Assembly (NCBI RefSeq): GCF_036014175.1
Contig: NZ_CP107917.1
Location: 8,060,001 to 8,124,000 of the forward strand
Length of the DNA stretch: 64,000 nt
From: Streptomyces sp. NBC_00443
GTDB lineage: Bacteria; Actinomycetota; Actinomycetes; Streptomycetales; Streptomycetaceae
Direction of reading: 5' to 3'
In this document: positions 16,367 through 26,349 of the stretch, piece after piece
Layout: every line of letters starts with the position of its first letter
Position numbering within the stretch: position 1 is the stretch's first letter
The notes under the pieces: model-generated
What the model saw: only the letters and a program-made list of their open reading frames with translations
Databases searched by the model: none
What the model was told of the DNA's origin: nothing
Translations under genes and position numbers: made by a program

Positions 16367-17602
16367 TCAGCGAGCCGAGAAGACTCCGATGCCGTTGGGG
16401 ACAGGGCGTTCCACACCGTCGGACGGGTGATTGCGTACCGAGACCGTCCCCGCTCCCGGCGCGCGGGCGACCAGCGTCGACGAGCCACCGCCGTCCAGGC
16501 TGAAAGCGTCGGCCGAGCCCAACTCCCGCATGACGGAGGCCACCTCCGCGATGGTCAGACCGGCGCGGTACTCGGGTGCGCCGTCCAGCGCGAGCAGCAG
16601 CAGGCGCCTGCCGTTGTCCGCGATGCCCACAGCCGTGCGCACGGCGGAGGTCCGATTGTCGAGGCCGGGCAGCGGCTGTCCGTCGTCGAGGACCGGATAG
16701 CCGCCGAGGGCGAAGCTGAACGGAACGCGTGACTTCGACGCCACCAGCCGGTGGCGCACTGTCACGTGCTCGCCCGCGAAGAACTTCCGCAGCTGCTGCG
16801 CGCCTGCCTCGCGGCCTACGAGCACGGTCGTGTCAGGCGCGATCGGCCCGCTGCCGGGGGTGTCGGCGGTCGACACGATACGGCCCCGACGGACCGTCAC
16901 CTCGTAGGTGTCCGTGCTGCACGGAGCCGCCCGGTCCGTGTCCGTCCCGCAGGTGGCGCGCACCCGGGACACGCTGCCCCACTTGGCGGTGAACGCCCCG
17001 ATGGAGCCCACCGGAAGGGCGTACTGGTTGAGCCCGCGCAGGGGAAGCCGGCCCTCGGGCGTGCGGATCGAGCCGTCGAGACCCAAGCCGTCGAGGCGGG
17101 CTCGGCGGTCGATGCCCAGCCCGAACACGTCCTCGGTGTCCGTGCCGGGCGGCAGCGCGGGCCCGAAACGCTGGCCGTTCGGCACCGCGCCCTTCAGCGC
17201 CTTGCCGCGCGCGACGGCCGGGCCCACACTGGCGCCGGTCGCCTGGACGCCGGGGTGCTGGGCCTCGCTGATGTTGAAGAAGTCGCCGTTCACCCCCGCG
17301 ACGGCGCCCTGTGCGGTGGCCTGCTCGGAGATGGTAGCCCGGGCCGCCACCGCCCCCGGATGCAGCAGATCGAGGCGCACGCGCGGGTTGCGCAGGTCGA
17401 CGGTGAGGACATGGGCGTGCGCTGTGCCCTTCGCCGCGGCGATGTCGAACTCGTCGTACGAGACACCCGGCGCGACCGGGGTGCCCTGCGCGGCGCCGGC
17501 CGGTGCCGCCCCCACCAGGGCCGTACCGGCCAGCGCGCTGAGTGCCGTGAGCAGCGTGAGCGCCGCTCTGGCCGTTCCGAACCGTTTCTGACGACGCGTC
17601 AC
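16367..17602 (-). CDS. Secreted phosphodiester glycosidase family protein (NAGPA domain)
   Basis: 411 aa from GTG 17602, with AGGGGGGA upstream. A Sec signal peptide spans about 1-37 (ALTLLTALSALAGTALVGAAPAGA). The rest is the NAGPA/DUF2233 fold of uncovering-enzyme-like phosphodiester glycosidases, with GVNGDFFN, RTAVGIADNG, LLLLALDG, GLTIAEVASVM and the carboxy-terminal SLDGGGSSTLV. An in-frame extension to 17767 lacks a ribosome-binding site and would put the signal inside the protein. Likely acts on cell-wall or extracellular glycosyl phosphodiesters; the substrate is unknown. Confidence 0.83.
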   Translation of the reverse strand: MTRRQKRFGTARAALTLLTALSALAGTALVGAAPAGAAQGTPVAPGVSYDEFDIAAAKGTAHAHVLTVDLRNPRVRLDLLHPGAVAARATISEQATAQGAVAGVNGDFFNISEAQHPGVQATGASVGPAVARGKALKGAVPNGQRFGPALPPGTDTEDVFGLGIDRRARLDGLGLDGSIRTPEGRLPLRGLNQYALPVGSIGAFTAKWGSVSRVRATCGTDTDRAAPCSTDTYEVTVRRGRIVSTADTPGSGPIAPDTTVLVGREAGAQQLRKFFAGEHVTVRHRLVASKSRVPFSFALGGYPVLDDGQPLPGLDNRTSAVRTAVGIADNGRRLLLLALDGAPEYRAGLTIAEVASVMRELGSADAFSLDGGGSSTLVARAPGAGTVSVRNHPSDGVERPVPNGIGVFSAR

Positions 17603-17678
17603 AGTTCCCCCCTGATGTCTCGTCAAATCTGGCAGGACGCAGGGGAAGTGCACCAGACGGCGATGACCTGCGGGGTCT

Positions 17679-18056
17679 CTAGGCGCCGACGACGCGAGAA
17701 CGGGTGAGGAAACGTACCCCCTCGGGTGCCTCCAGGGAGAAGCCGCTGCCTCTGCCCGCCACGACATCGACGATCAGCCGGGTGTGGCTCCACACCTCGT
17801 ACTGACTGCGCGCCATCCAGAACGTCACCGGCTCCTCGACCCCCTCGACATGCAGCTCCGCTAGCAGCACGTCCGAGCCGCCCGTACGGAACTCGCCCTC
17901 CGGGTAGCACATCGGCGCGCTGCCGTCGCAGCAGCCGCCGGACTGGTGGAACATCAGCGGGCCGTGCGCCGCCCGCAGCCGGCGCAGCAGGTCGGCGGCC
18001 GCGGGGGTGAGCTCGACGCGGGGGATCTCGTCGTACGGCGGGGTGTCCTCATCCAT
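17679..18056 (-). CDS. DUF779 domain protein
   Basis: 125 aa from ATG 18056. The family signature is clear: LMFHQSGGCCDGSAPMCYPEGEF near residues 35-57 and TFWMARSQYEVWSHTRLIVDVV towards the end. DUF779 proteins are often encoded beside aldehyde dehydrogenases; here none is adjacent. Function unknown; the Cys pair may bind metal. The frame is open to a TTG at 18101, but that start has no better ribosome-binding site. Confidence 0.82.
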   Translation of the reverse strand: MDEDTPPYDEIPRVELTPAAADLLRRLRAAHGPLMFHQSGGCCDGSAPMCYPEGEFRTGGSDVLLAELHVEGVEEPVTFWMARSQYEVWSHTRLIVDVVAGRGSGFSLEAPEGVRFLTRSRVVGA

Positions 18057-18141
18057 GGCGGCAAGGGGAGCACGGCGAACGTTGCGAGAGGGTTGCACCA
18101 AGGAGGTCGTCGTCTCGCGGCCGTGATGGTGCCGGGACGGG

Positions 18142-21100
18142 CTAGTGGCGACCAGTGCCCACGGTGATGAAGCCCGTGGGCTTCATGGCGGTGGTGTTGT
18201 CGTAGAGGGCGTCGCCGGTGGACTTCTTCCAGATCCGGATGCGGAAGGTGTCCGGGCCGTCGGTGGCGGTGATGCGGAAGGCGTAGCCGGGTTTGCCGTT
18301 GACGGTGCCGGAGCCCTGGTAGACCGCCTGGTGGCCGGTGATCACGAGCCAGTCGGAGGCGGTGGAGCGGAACTTCAGCCTGGCCGGGCCAAAGTCGAAG
18401 GTGGCCTTGCCGGTGGGGATCGTGCCCTTCGCGTGGGTGTAGGCGGCGGCGAAGGAGAAGGCCGCCTTGCCGGTCAGGGTCGGCTTGGCCGGGTATGCGC
18501 CGGCCGGGGAGGTGATCAGGCCGGTGCCGAGGGCGGGGCCCGCGGTGCGGTCGTAGGCGATCAGCTCGGTCAGGGTGGTGCTGTCCGTCGCGCCGTCGTC
18601 GTCCTTGACCGTGATCACCGGGCGGTGGATGCCGGCCTCGGTGTAGGTGTGCTGGGCCCGGCAGGTGGTGCCGGTGACCGTGCCGGTCGTCGGCCGGGTG
18701 CCGTCCTTCCAGTCGACGGTGCAGGTGTGGGTGTCCCGGGCACCCGGGTCGCCGAAGGCGGCGGTCACGACGGTCCGCTTGCCGGTCGGCACGGCGGAGG
18801 CGGGGCCGGTCGTCGAGGTGATCGCCGGGGCCGCGTTGGCCACGGTCACGGTGGCCATGTCGCTGCTGCGGCCGCCCGACAGAGTGACCTTGTAGGTGCC
18901 GTCGTCCTTGCAGGTGAGCGTGGTCCGGGCGGCCGTCGCGTCGGCGAGCGTGCAGGGGGCTCCCGCCGCCACCGCCCACTTCGGGGCGGCCGCGCCGGAG
19001 ACCGAGCCGTTCAGCGCGATGGCGTCGCCCTCCTCGCCGCTGCCGTCCGGGCCGGCGTGGACGACGGTCACCGGGTCGATGCCGGTCAGGGTGGGCGCGA
19101 CCTTCTCGATCAGGCCGTCGGCGCCGAACTCCAGCTTGTCGACGGTCGTTTCGCGGTGCGTACCGTCACCGCCGGGGATCGCGAAGCGGTGATAGGCGAT
19201 GTACCAGTCGTCGGTGTTGGGGACGTGCACGACCGAGTGGTGGCCGGGGCCCTTGATGCCGAGGGAGAGGTCCTTCTCCAGGATCACGCCGTGCTTGGTC
19301 CAGGGGCCGGTGGGCGAGGGGCCGGTGGCGTAGGCGACGCGGTAGTTCTCGTCGCGGGTGTCGTTCTCCGACCACATGAAGTAGTAGGTGCCGTCGCGCT
19401 TGATGACGAAGGTGCCCTCGTTGTAGCCGCTCGGCGTGATGTCCGTGACCTTCGAGGTGTCGATGGACGTCATGTCGTCGCCGAGCGGCGCGACGTACGC
19501 GCGGCCGTTGCCCCAGTAGAGGTACGACCGGCCGTCGTCGTCCGTGAACACCGCCGGGTCGATCATCTGGCCCCTGAAGTCGCCCGCCTTGAGCAGCGGC
19601 TTGCCCAGCGCGTCCTTGAAGGGCCCTGTCGGCGAGTCGGACACCGCGACACCGATGTTGGCGTCGGCGCAGTAGTAGAAGTAGTACTTCCCGTCCTTCT
19701 CGGCGATCGTCGGCGCCCAGGCCCTGCTGTCCGCCCAGGACACGTCGGGGCCGAGGTCGAGGATGACGCCGTGGTCCTTCCAGTGGACCAGGTCGGTGGA
19801 GGAGTACGCCTTGAACTGCGTACCGCTCCAGCCCTCGAAGCCGTCGGTCGTCGGGTACAGGTAGAAGGTGTCGCCGAAGCGCACGATGTTCGGGTCGGCG
19901 TTGAGACCGGGCAGCACCGGGCTCCTCATGACGAGCGCCGAGAGCGACCAGGTGCGCTTCTTGCCGTCGGAGCCCGTCACCTCGTAGGACACCGGCTTGG
20001 TGAAGTCCTGGACGCTGCCGGAGGCGGGGCTGATCGCCGCGCCGTGGGCCAGGGTGAACTCCGGGGCGAGGGCGGTGAGATCGGTACCCTCCTTCATCGG
20101 CAGCGTGATCCTGCTGCCGGAGTTGTCGACGAGCGCGTCGACCTTCAGCGCCGGGGCCGTCACCTTCGCGATGCCCGTGGTGTTGCCGCTGAGCTCCATT
20201 ACCTGCGCCGCGGTGAGGGCCCGGTCGTAGACGCGGAAGTCGTCGACCTCGCCGCCGAAGTACGGGTCGGCCGCGTACAGGGACCTGCCGACGTAGCCGC
20301 CGTAGTCCTTGTCCGCGTCGTACAGCTCGGACGGCTTGACGGCCGTGGTCGTGCGGGCCGCCTCGATGCCGTCCACGTAGAGGACCATCGTGCCGGTCGA
20401 GCCGTCGAGGGTGACGGTGACGTGCCGCCACTCGCCCGGCGTGAGCTGCGAGCCCGCCGTCAGCTTCGACTCCGCCGACCAACTCGCCTTGGTGATCGCC
20501 GAGTAGAGGCTGGAGCCGCCGTTGGAGGGGGTGGCGAAGAGGTACTTGTCGCTGTCGGGCCCGAGGCCGAACAGCCACTGGAAGCTGTCGCCGCCCTTCC
20601 ACTTGGCGTACGTCGAGACGGTGACGCTGTCGGCGTTCTTCAGCACACCGTTCGGGATCTTCACGTACGGCGAGTTCGAGTCGCCGGACATCCTGAACGA
20701 GCCGCCCTCGACGCCGGTGCCGAAGTCGGGCGTACGGACATAGGTGCCGTGGTATCCATGGCCGCTGGAGTCACGGGCGATGTTGCCGCCCGTCTCGTCG
20801 AAGTCGTATCGCAGGAGCAGGTCGGCGGGGACATCGGCGCCCTCCTCCGAGACCGTGACCTCGGCCCGGACCGGTATCGCGGCGCCGTCCGGCAGGCTGC
20901 CGGTCACGGTGAAGGTGCCGGACTGCGCGTACTTGGAATCCGGGACGTCCTCCCAGGTCACCGCGACGGGACGCTTGACGCCGTCGGCGTACGTGGCGAC
21001 GGCAGTGGCCGGCAGGACGGGCGCCTGGCCGATGCCGGTCCTCACCTTCACGCCCTCGACGCTCTCCACGAGCTGGTCCGGCTGGTAGGCGCGCAGCAGA

Positions 21101-23352
21101 CGGTCGTACTCGGCCTGGGTGACCGGGAGCACCGTGCCGTGGCGGGGCTTGGCGGGGAGGTCGTAGCCGGTGGACGGGGTCCAGGTGCCGGAGGCGAGGT
21201 CGGTCGTCTCGAAGGGGATGTAGCCGCGGCCGCCGAACTCGTCCAGGAAGGCGTACCACTTGTCCTCGGTGTTCGACTTGAACACCAGCGGCCCCTCGGC
21301 CGCGTTCATCGCACCCTTGCCGATGCCCTCGGCGACGGCGTCCCAGGACGGGTTCAGGAGGGAGTTGCTCTTCTCCTCGAAGATGAACTTGCTGTTGGGG
21401 GTCGAGGAGGAGTTGTTCCGCTCGTCCTTGGAGAGGCGGAAGTACGTCCCGCCGTGCTGGATCACCGTGGAGTCGATGACGGAGTAGCCGCGGTCGATCC
21501 AGACCTTGGGCTCGCTGAAGGTGTAGAAGTCCCGGGTGGTCGCGTACATCATGCGGTTGTACGTGTCGCCGGAGTGCGCCTCGTTGTCGTACAGCTTCGA
21601 CGCCCAGAAGACGACGTACTCACCGCGCTGCGCGTCGTAGAACGCCTCCGGCGCCCAGGTGTTGCCCGCGCTGTCCGGTGAGACCTTGACGAGGCGCTGG
21701 TTCGTCCAGTGGACGAGGTCGGTGGACTCCCACACCATGACGGACTTGCTGCCGGTGCGCTGGGCCGCGTCCCAGTCGCCGTTGCCGTAGATCCTGAGGT
21801 CGGTGGCGATCTGGTAGAACTTGTCGCCCTCGGGGGAGCGGATGATGAACGGGTCGCGCAGGCCCTTCTCGCCCAGTGTGGAGGTCAGGACGGGCTTGCC
21901 GTCGTTCAACTCCCGCCAGTGCAGCGGGTTGTTGCCCTTGCTGAGGGCGGCGTAGAGCTGCTCGCCGTCGGCCGTGCCCTCGCCGGTGAAATAGCTGAAC
22001 ATGTAGCCCTTGAGGGCCTCCTGCTTCAGCAGCTCGGGCACGTCCGCGGTGAACGTGCGGGTCGCCTTCGCCTCGCCCTTGGTGACGGTGGCGGTGAGCT
22101 CGACGGTGGTGGCGCCGGCGCCGTGCGCGGGGCGGTGGACCAAGCCGTCGGCGGAGACGACGTCCGGCTTCGCGGAGGACCAGGTGACGTCGGTGCCGTA
22201 GGAGCCGGTCGTCGGGAGGGCGAGGTTGCCGCGTACGTCGTCGAGGTTGTGGACGGTGAGGGCCTCGGCGGCGTGTTCGGCGGCGGTCCGGTCGTCGAAG
22301 GCGGGGAGCACCGTGACATCGAAGGTCCTGCTGTCGGTCACGGCGCCCTTCTTCAGGGTCGCCGTGAGCGTGGCGTGGGCGGCCGGTTCACCGGCGGCGG
22401 GGCGGGTCACCGTGCCGGAGCCGGACACGGCGCCGGGGTTGTCGCTGGCCCAGCTGATCGCGGAGCCGCCGGCCGTGCCGGTCCGCGGCAGGTCGAGGTC
22501 GGCCGTGACGGCGTCGGTGGCACCGAGGCTCAGCGCGGCCTTGTCGTCGGCGACGCCCTGCGTGGCGACGGGAAGGGCGAGTTGCTCGACCTCGGAGCCG
22601 GCGAGGGCGCGGTCGTAGACGCGGAAGTCACGGATCCGGCCCTTGAAGAGCTTGTCGTCGGAGTAGACCGACCTGCCTATGTGGTTGGCGGTGGTGGTGC
22701 CGGAGCCGATGGCGCCCGGGGTGACGGTGACCGAGGTGTTGCGGCCGACCTCGACGCCGTCCTCGTACAGCACGCCGGTGGTGCCGGTCTGGGTGTAGGA
22801 GACGTGCTTCCACACCGAGCGGGTCAGATTGTGGGAGTCGGCGGGCCGGGTGGTCTGCTCCGTCGACCAGTTGCCGGTCGCGACGGACGTCCGGAAGGAG
22901 TTGCCGGTGGTGAACAGGTAGCCGTTGCCGCTGCCGCCGCTGGAGTTGCCGAAGCCGTAGAGGAAGTACGGCGTGCTCTGCGCGGAGTCGATCCGCACGT
23001 CCAGCGAGACGGTGATCGCGTCCATGCCCTTCATGACGTCGTTCGGCACTTTGACGTAGGTGTCCGAGCCGTTGAAGGCGAGGCCCTGACCGGTGCCCGA
23101 CCAGTCGGCGGCGCCGCTGACCGTGCCGGTGCGGCCGTTGCCGGAGGCGTCGGTCACCGTGCTGCCGGAGGTGGCGTCGAGCTTGTACCAGAGGGCGAGA
23201 CCGTCGGTGATCTCCGCCGCCTCGGCCGTCTGAGCCGCCTGCGCGGGAAGGGCGGGTGCGGTGAGGCCCAGCAACAGTGACGCTGCGGTCAGCCCGGCGA
23301 GTCGGCCCGCCAGGCGTCTCGCGCGGACACGGACGCGTGCGATGTACGGCAT
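18142..23352 (-). CDS. Secreted multidomain enzyme with two GH43 and two LamG domains
   Basis: 1,736 aa from ATG 23352, with AGGGAA upstream. Sec signal (about 1-40), LamG-like jellyroll (45-225), two atrophied bacterial Ig-like repeats (230-430), a first GH43-type five-bladed propeller (about 440-770, LRDPFIIRSPEGDKFYQIATD), a Big_4-like Ig module, a second LamG (about 850-1040), a second GH43 (about 1110-1430, LNADPNIVRFGDTFYLYPTTD, DPAVFTDDDGRSYLYWGNG, GPGHHSVVH), then PKD-like modules and a beta-rich carboxy domain. GH43 enzymes cleave arabinan, xylan or galactan side chains; substrate specificity cannot be read here. Two catalytic propellers in one chain suggest concerted debranching. 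Confidence 0.9.
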   Translation of the reverse strand: MPYIARVRVRARRLAGRLAGLTAASLLLGLTAPALPAQAAQTAEAAEITDGLALWYKLDATSGSTVTDASGNGRTGTVSGAADWSGTGQGLAFNGSDTYVKVPNDVMKGMDAITVSLDVRIDSAQSTPYFLYGFGNSSGGSGNGYLFTTGNSFRTSVATGNWSTEQTTRPADSHNLTRSVWKHVSYTQTGTTGVLYEDGVEVGRNTSVTVTPGAIGSGTTTANHIGRSVYSDDKLFKGRIRDFRVYDRALAGSEVEQLALPVATQGVADDKAALSLGATDAVTADLDLPRTGTAGGSAISWASDNPGAVSGSGTVTRPAAGEPAAHATLTATLKKGAVTDSRTFDVTVLPAFDDRTAAEHAAEALTVHNLDDVRGNLALPTTGSYGTDVTWSSAKPDVVSADGLVHRPAHGAGATTVELTATVTKGEAKATRTFTADVPELLKQEALKGYMFSYFTGEGTADGEQLYAALSKGNNPLHWRELNDGKPVLTSTLGEKGLRDPFIIRSPEGDKFYQIATDLRIYGNGDWDAAQRTGSKSVMVWESTDLVHWTNQRLVKVSPDSAGNTWAPEAFYDAQRGEYVVFWASKLYDNEAHSGDTYNRMMYATTRDFYTFSEPKVWIDRGYSVIDSTVIQHGGTYFRLSKDERNNSSSTPNSKFIFEEKSNSLLNPSWDAVAEGIGKGAMNAAEGPLVFKSNTEDKWYAFLDEFGGRGYIPFETTDLASGTWTPSTGYDLPAKPRHGTVLPVTQAEYDRLLRAYQPDQLVESVEGVKVRTGIGQAPVLPATAVATYADGVKRPVAVTWEDVPDSKYAQSGTFTVTGSLPDGAAIPVRAEVTVSEEGADVPADLLLRYDFDETGGNIARDSSGHGYHGTYVRTPDFGTGVEGGSFRMSGDSNSPYVKIPNGVLKNADSVTVSTYAKWKGGDSFQWLFGLGPDSDKYLFATPSNGGSSLYSAITKASWSAESKLTAGSQLTPGEWRHVTVTLDGSTGTMVLYVDGIEAARTTTAVKPSELYDADKDYGGYVGRSLYAADPYFGGEVDDFRVYDRALTAAQVMELSGNTTGIAKVTAPALKVDALVDNSGSRITLPMKEGTDLTALAPEFTLAHGAAISPASGSVQDFTKPVSYEVTGSDGKKRTWSLSALVMRSPVLPGLNADPNIVRFGDTFYLYPTTDGFEGWSGTQFKAYSSTDLVHWKDHGVILDLGPDVSWADSRAWAPTIAEKDGKYYFYYCADANIGVAVSDSPTGPFKDALGKPLLKAGDFRGQMIDPAVFTDDDGRSYLYWGNGRAYVAPLGDDMTSIDTSKVTDITPSGYNEGTFVIKRDGTYYFMWSENDTRDENYRVAYATGPSPTGPWTKHGVILEKDLSLGIKGPGHHSVVHVPNTDDWYIAYHRFAIPGGDGTHRETTVDKLEFGADGLIEKVAPTLTGIDPVTVVHAGPDGSGEEGDAIALNGSVSGAAAPKWAVAAGAPCTLADATAARTTLTCKDDGTYKVTLSGGRSSDMATVTVANAAPAITSTTGPASAVPTGKRTVVTAAFGDPGARDTHTCTVDWKDGTRPTTGTVTGTTCRAQHTYTEAGIHRPVITVKDDDGATDSTTLTELIAYDRTAGPALGTGLITSPAGAYPAKPTLTGKAAFSFAAAYTHAKGTIPTGKATFDFGPARLKFRSTASDWLVITGHQAVYQGSGTVNGKPGYAFRITATDGPDTFRIRIWKKSTGDALYDNTTAMKPTGFITVGTGRH

Positions 23353-23523
23353 GTGGATTTCCCTGCTGAGGCATGGCGGGGCCGCGGCCATGGGCACCCT
23401 GCCGTTTCGGCTGTGTGACGTCGTGTTGCGAGAGTGTCAGTCGGGGTGTGGTGGGGCGTCAAGGGTTTTCGAACGATGTCCGGCAGGTCGAACGGATGGG
23501 GTTCGACTCCCTCAACTTCCGCG

Positions 23524-24156
23524 TCAGCGGTCCCTCTTCGCCCGACGCGCATCCGTCAGCACAGGGAGCATGGGCAGGAGGGAGAGCACGACGACGAGGG
23601 CGATCAGCGGGAGCAGGAAGTCGTCGATGCCGGGGACGGAGGCGCCGAGGGTGTATCCGGCCAGGACGATGCTCTGCGACCAGAGCAGACCGCCCACGAT
23701 CTGCCAGATGGTGAACGTCCTGGTGGGCACCCCGAGGGCGCCGGCCGCCGGGTGAAGGACGGTCCGCACCATCGGGACGAACCGGCCGATGACGAGGGCC
23801 TTGCCGTAGCCGTACCGGGCCAGGAGCTTCTCCGCTCGCGCCGCCGCCTCACGGACACGCCGTTTCGAGGTGCGGGCGAGTAGCGCCCGCCCGCCGTGCC
23901 GGCCCAGCAGGAACCCGACCTGGGCCCCTGCCAGGGCGCCCACGGCCGCGCAGAGCAGGACCTGCCACAGCACCAGTCGGGGAGCCTGGTCGGCGGTCGC
24001 TGCGCACAGGACGCCCGCCGGGAAGAGCAGGGTGTCGCCGGGCAGGAAGAAACCGACCACGAGCAGCCCCGACTCCGCGAAGATCACCACGAGGACGCCG
24101 AGGGCGCCGAAGGTCGCCAGTACCGCGGCGCTGTCCATCGGGTTGACGGCGATCAC
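23524..24156 (-). CDS. DedA family membrane protein
   Basis: 210 aa from GTG 24156, with GGAGG 8 nt upstream. Polytopic; the family motifs ESGLLVVGFFLPGDTLLFPAG, GYGKALVIGRFVPMVRTVLHPAAGALG and the conserved glycines are present. DedA proteins are undecaprenyl-phosphate or phospholipid flippase-like membrane proteins; the specific role here is not known. It lies 91 bp after the sugar ABC permease on the same strand and could be read from that operon or independently. A GTG at 24165 is an alternative start. Confidence 0.87.
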   Translation of the reverse strand: MIAVNPMDSAAVLATFGALGVLVVIFAESGLLVVGFFLPGDTLLFPAGVLCAATADQAPRLVLWQVLLCAAVGALAGAQVGFLLGRHGGRALLARTSKRRVREAAARAEKLLARYGYGKALVIGRFVPMVRTVLHPAAGALGVPTRTFTIWQIVGGLLWSQSIVLAGYTLGASVPGIDDFLLPLIALVVVLSLLPMLPVLTDARRAKRDR

Positions 24157-24247
24157 CGCCCTCACCTCCGGCCGTCCTGGTCGGTCGCGCTCCCCTCCAG
24201 GATCGCGTGCGCATGGATGCGGTGCTCGTCCCGGCCCGGGACGAGCG

Positions 24248-25531
24248 TCAGGCGCGCCCGTGCGCCTCTTGCGAGCGTCGCGACAGTGCGTCGATGACCA
24301 CGGCGGCGAAGAGCACCCCGCCCGTGATCATGAACTGGACGGCGGCGGGGGTGTCCGTGATCGCCATGCCGGAGGCGATGGACTGGATGACGAGCATGCC
24401 GAGCACCGCGGACCAGGTGGAGCCACGGCCGCCGAACAGGCTGGTGCCGCCGATGACGGCCGCCGCGATGGCGTTGAGCAGCAGCACCCCCGAGCCCGAA
24501 CTCTGGCTCACCGAGGTGATGCGCGAGGCCAGGAACATGCCGCCGATCGCGGCCATGGTGCCCGAGACCGCGAGCACCGCAGTCTGCACCCGCGTCACGC
24601 GGAGGCTGGCGCGACGGGCCGCCTCGACCCCGCCGCCGAGGGCGTAGACCTGCCGTCCGTAGTGCGTGCGGCGCAGGACGATGTCGAGGCCTGCCACCAC
24701 CACCAGGAAGATCAGCAGGGCGAGCGGCAGACCCTGGAAGCGGTTGAGCAGATAGGCGGCGGCGAACGCGATCACCGCGAGTCCTCCGGCACGTAGCGCG
24801 ATGACCTGCAACGAGCGGTGCGGCATCCGGGCGGCCACGCGGCGCCGTCTGTCCTGGTAGGACACGAGGAAGACGAGGCCCACGGCGACCGCGGCGATGC
24901 CGTAGGCGACGGCGTCGTCGGTGAAGTAGTAGCTGGTCAGCTTGGCGACGAGCCCGTTCTCGTCGAGATTGATCGTGCCGCTGGTACCCAGGATGTAGAG
25001 CATGAGGCCGTTCCAGGTGAGCAGCCCCGCGAGCGTGACGACGAACGCCGGTACCCGGGTTCTGGCGAACGAGTAGCCCTGCACGGTTCCCGCCGCCATC
25101 CCGGAGAGGACCGCGATGATGAGGGCGAGCCATTCGGGCACGCCGTTGTTCACGTTCAGCACGGCGAAGACGGCCGCCGCGAGCCCGCTGATGGAGCCGA
25201 CGGACAGGTCGAGTTCCCCGAGCAGCAGCACGAAGACGATGCCGACGGCGATGAGGCCCGTGCCCACGATGTCCACGCTGAGATTGGACAGGTTCCGGGG
25301 GGAGAGGAAGTTGTCGTTGAGGGACTGGAAGGTGATCCACACGGCGGCGAGCACGATGACGACCGGGACCGAGCCCACCTCCCCGGCCCGCAGTTTGCGC
25401 CGCGAGAAGGCCATCCAGTTCTCGATGGCACGGGCGGCGGTCTGCCCGCGGTGGGCCTGACGGGCCTCGGTGGCGGATGCGGGGGCTTCGGCCTGAGGGC
25501 TGTCCGCCATGTCGCGCGTCCCTTTCACCAT
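24248..25531 (-). CDS. Sugar ABC transporter permease, XylH-like
   Basis: 427 aa from ATG 25531, or 420 aa from ATG 25510. The first overlaps the ATPase stop and has AGGAGG 4 nt upstream; the second has a weaker site. About ten transmembrane helices. ELDLSVGSISGLAAA and NAIAAAVIGGTSLFGGRGS are the permease signatures of the ribose/xylose (BPD_transp_2) class. Forms a high-affinity pentose/hexose importer with the next two genes upstream. Confidence 0.9.
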   Translation of the reverse strand: MVKGTRDMADSPQAEAPASATEARQAHRGQTAARAIENWMAFSRRKLRAGEVGSVPVVIVLAAVWITFQSLNDNFLSPRNLSNLSVDIVGTGLIAVGIVFVLLLGELDLSVGSISGLAAAVFAVLNVNNGVPEWLALIIAVLSGMAAGTVQGYSFARTRVPAFVVTLAGLLTWNGLMLYILGTSGTINLDENGLVAKLTSYYFTDDAVAYGIAAVAVGLVFLVSYQDRRRRVAARMPHRSLQVIALRAGGLAVIAFAAAYLLNRFQGLPLALLIFLVVVAGLDIVLRRTHYGRQVYALGGGVEAARRASLRVTRVQTAVLAVSGTMAAIGGMFLASRITSVSQSSGSGVLLLNAIAAAVIGGTSLFGGRGSTWSAVLGMLVIQSIASGMAITDTPAAVQFMITGGVLFAAVVIDALSRRSQEAHGRA

Positions 25532-26298
25532 CCCGCCTCCTGGTGGGCCTGTCGGTGGGGCGCGTTCTCCGTCGCCCCGGTGATGGAGGAGATGATCTGC
25601 TCCTGGGACACGGTGTTCACGTCGAAGAAGCCGTTGTTGCGGCCGAGGCGCAGCACGGCGGCCCGGTCCGCGAGGGCTTTGACGTCGCCCATGTTGTGGC
25701 TGATGAGAAGGACACCCAGGCCGCGGTCGCGCAGCTGGTCGACGAGGTCCATGACCTCGGTGGTCTGCTGGAGTCCCAGGGCCGCGGTCGGCTCGTCCAG
25801 CAGGAGGAGCCGCGGGTCGCCCAGGAGCGAGCGGGCGATGGCGACCGTCTGCCGCTGACCGCTGGACAGGGACACGACGGGGGCACGCAGCTCGGGGACG
25901 CCCCTGGTCAGCCGCTCCAGCAACTGGAGGGTGCGGCGCTCCATCTCCATCTCGTCCAGGAACCCGAACCTGCGGATCTCCCGTCCGAGGAACAGGTTGC
26001 CGACGACGTCGAGGTTCCCGCACAGCGCGAGGTCCTGGAAGACGGTGGCGATGCCGAGGTCCCGGGCGTCGTTGGGGCGCCTGATGTGGACCGTACGGCC
26101 CTCCCACTCGATGACGCCCCTGTCCGCGGGGGTGACGCCGGAGATCACCTTGATCAGAGTGGACTTGCCGGCGCCGTTGTCGCCGAGGAGGGCGACGACC
26201 TGGCCGGCGTGGATCTCCAGGTCGATGTCCTTGAGGACCTCGACGGCGCCGTAGCGCTTGCACACACCGTGCAGCGCCAGCAGTGGGGGAGCAGACAC
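25525..26298 (-). CDS. Sugar ABC transporter ATP-binding protein
   Basis: 257 aa, start GTG with AAGGAG upstream. A single ABC domain: Walker A GDNGAGKST, signature LSSGQRQ (a variant of LSGGQ), Walker B LLLLDEP, switch His in ISHN. Most sugar ATPases of this class (RbsA, XylG) are two-domain fusions of about 500 aa; this one is a single domain like the FrcA/XylG short form and is presumed to act as a homodimer. Middle gene of the importer operon. Confidence 0.9.
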   Translation of the reverse strand: MSAPPLLALHGVCKRYGAVEVLKDIDLEIHAGQVVALLGDNGAGKSTLIKVISGVTPADRGVIEWEGRTVHIRRPNDARDLGIATVFQDLALCGNLDVVGNLFLGREIRRFGFLDEMEMERRTLQLLERLTRGVPELRAPVVSLSSGQRQTVAIARSLLGDPRLLLLDEPTAALGLQQTTEVMDLVDQLRDRGLGVLLISHNMGDVKALADRAAVLRLGRNNGFFDVNTVSQEQIISSITGATENAPHRQAHQEAGW

Positions 26299-26349
26299 GG
26301 AGACGATCTCCTTCCCGTGGGTCCGGCCGAGGGCGAACCGGTGGTCAGG

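Noticed and set aside
18145..21681. Very long plus-strand open frame (1,178 codons) opposite the GH43 gene
   Set aside because: Antisense shadow of a GC-rich gene; Val/Gly/Arg/Asp-rich with no domain, while the minus strand encodes clear glycosidase modules.
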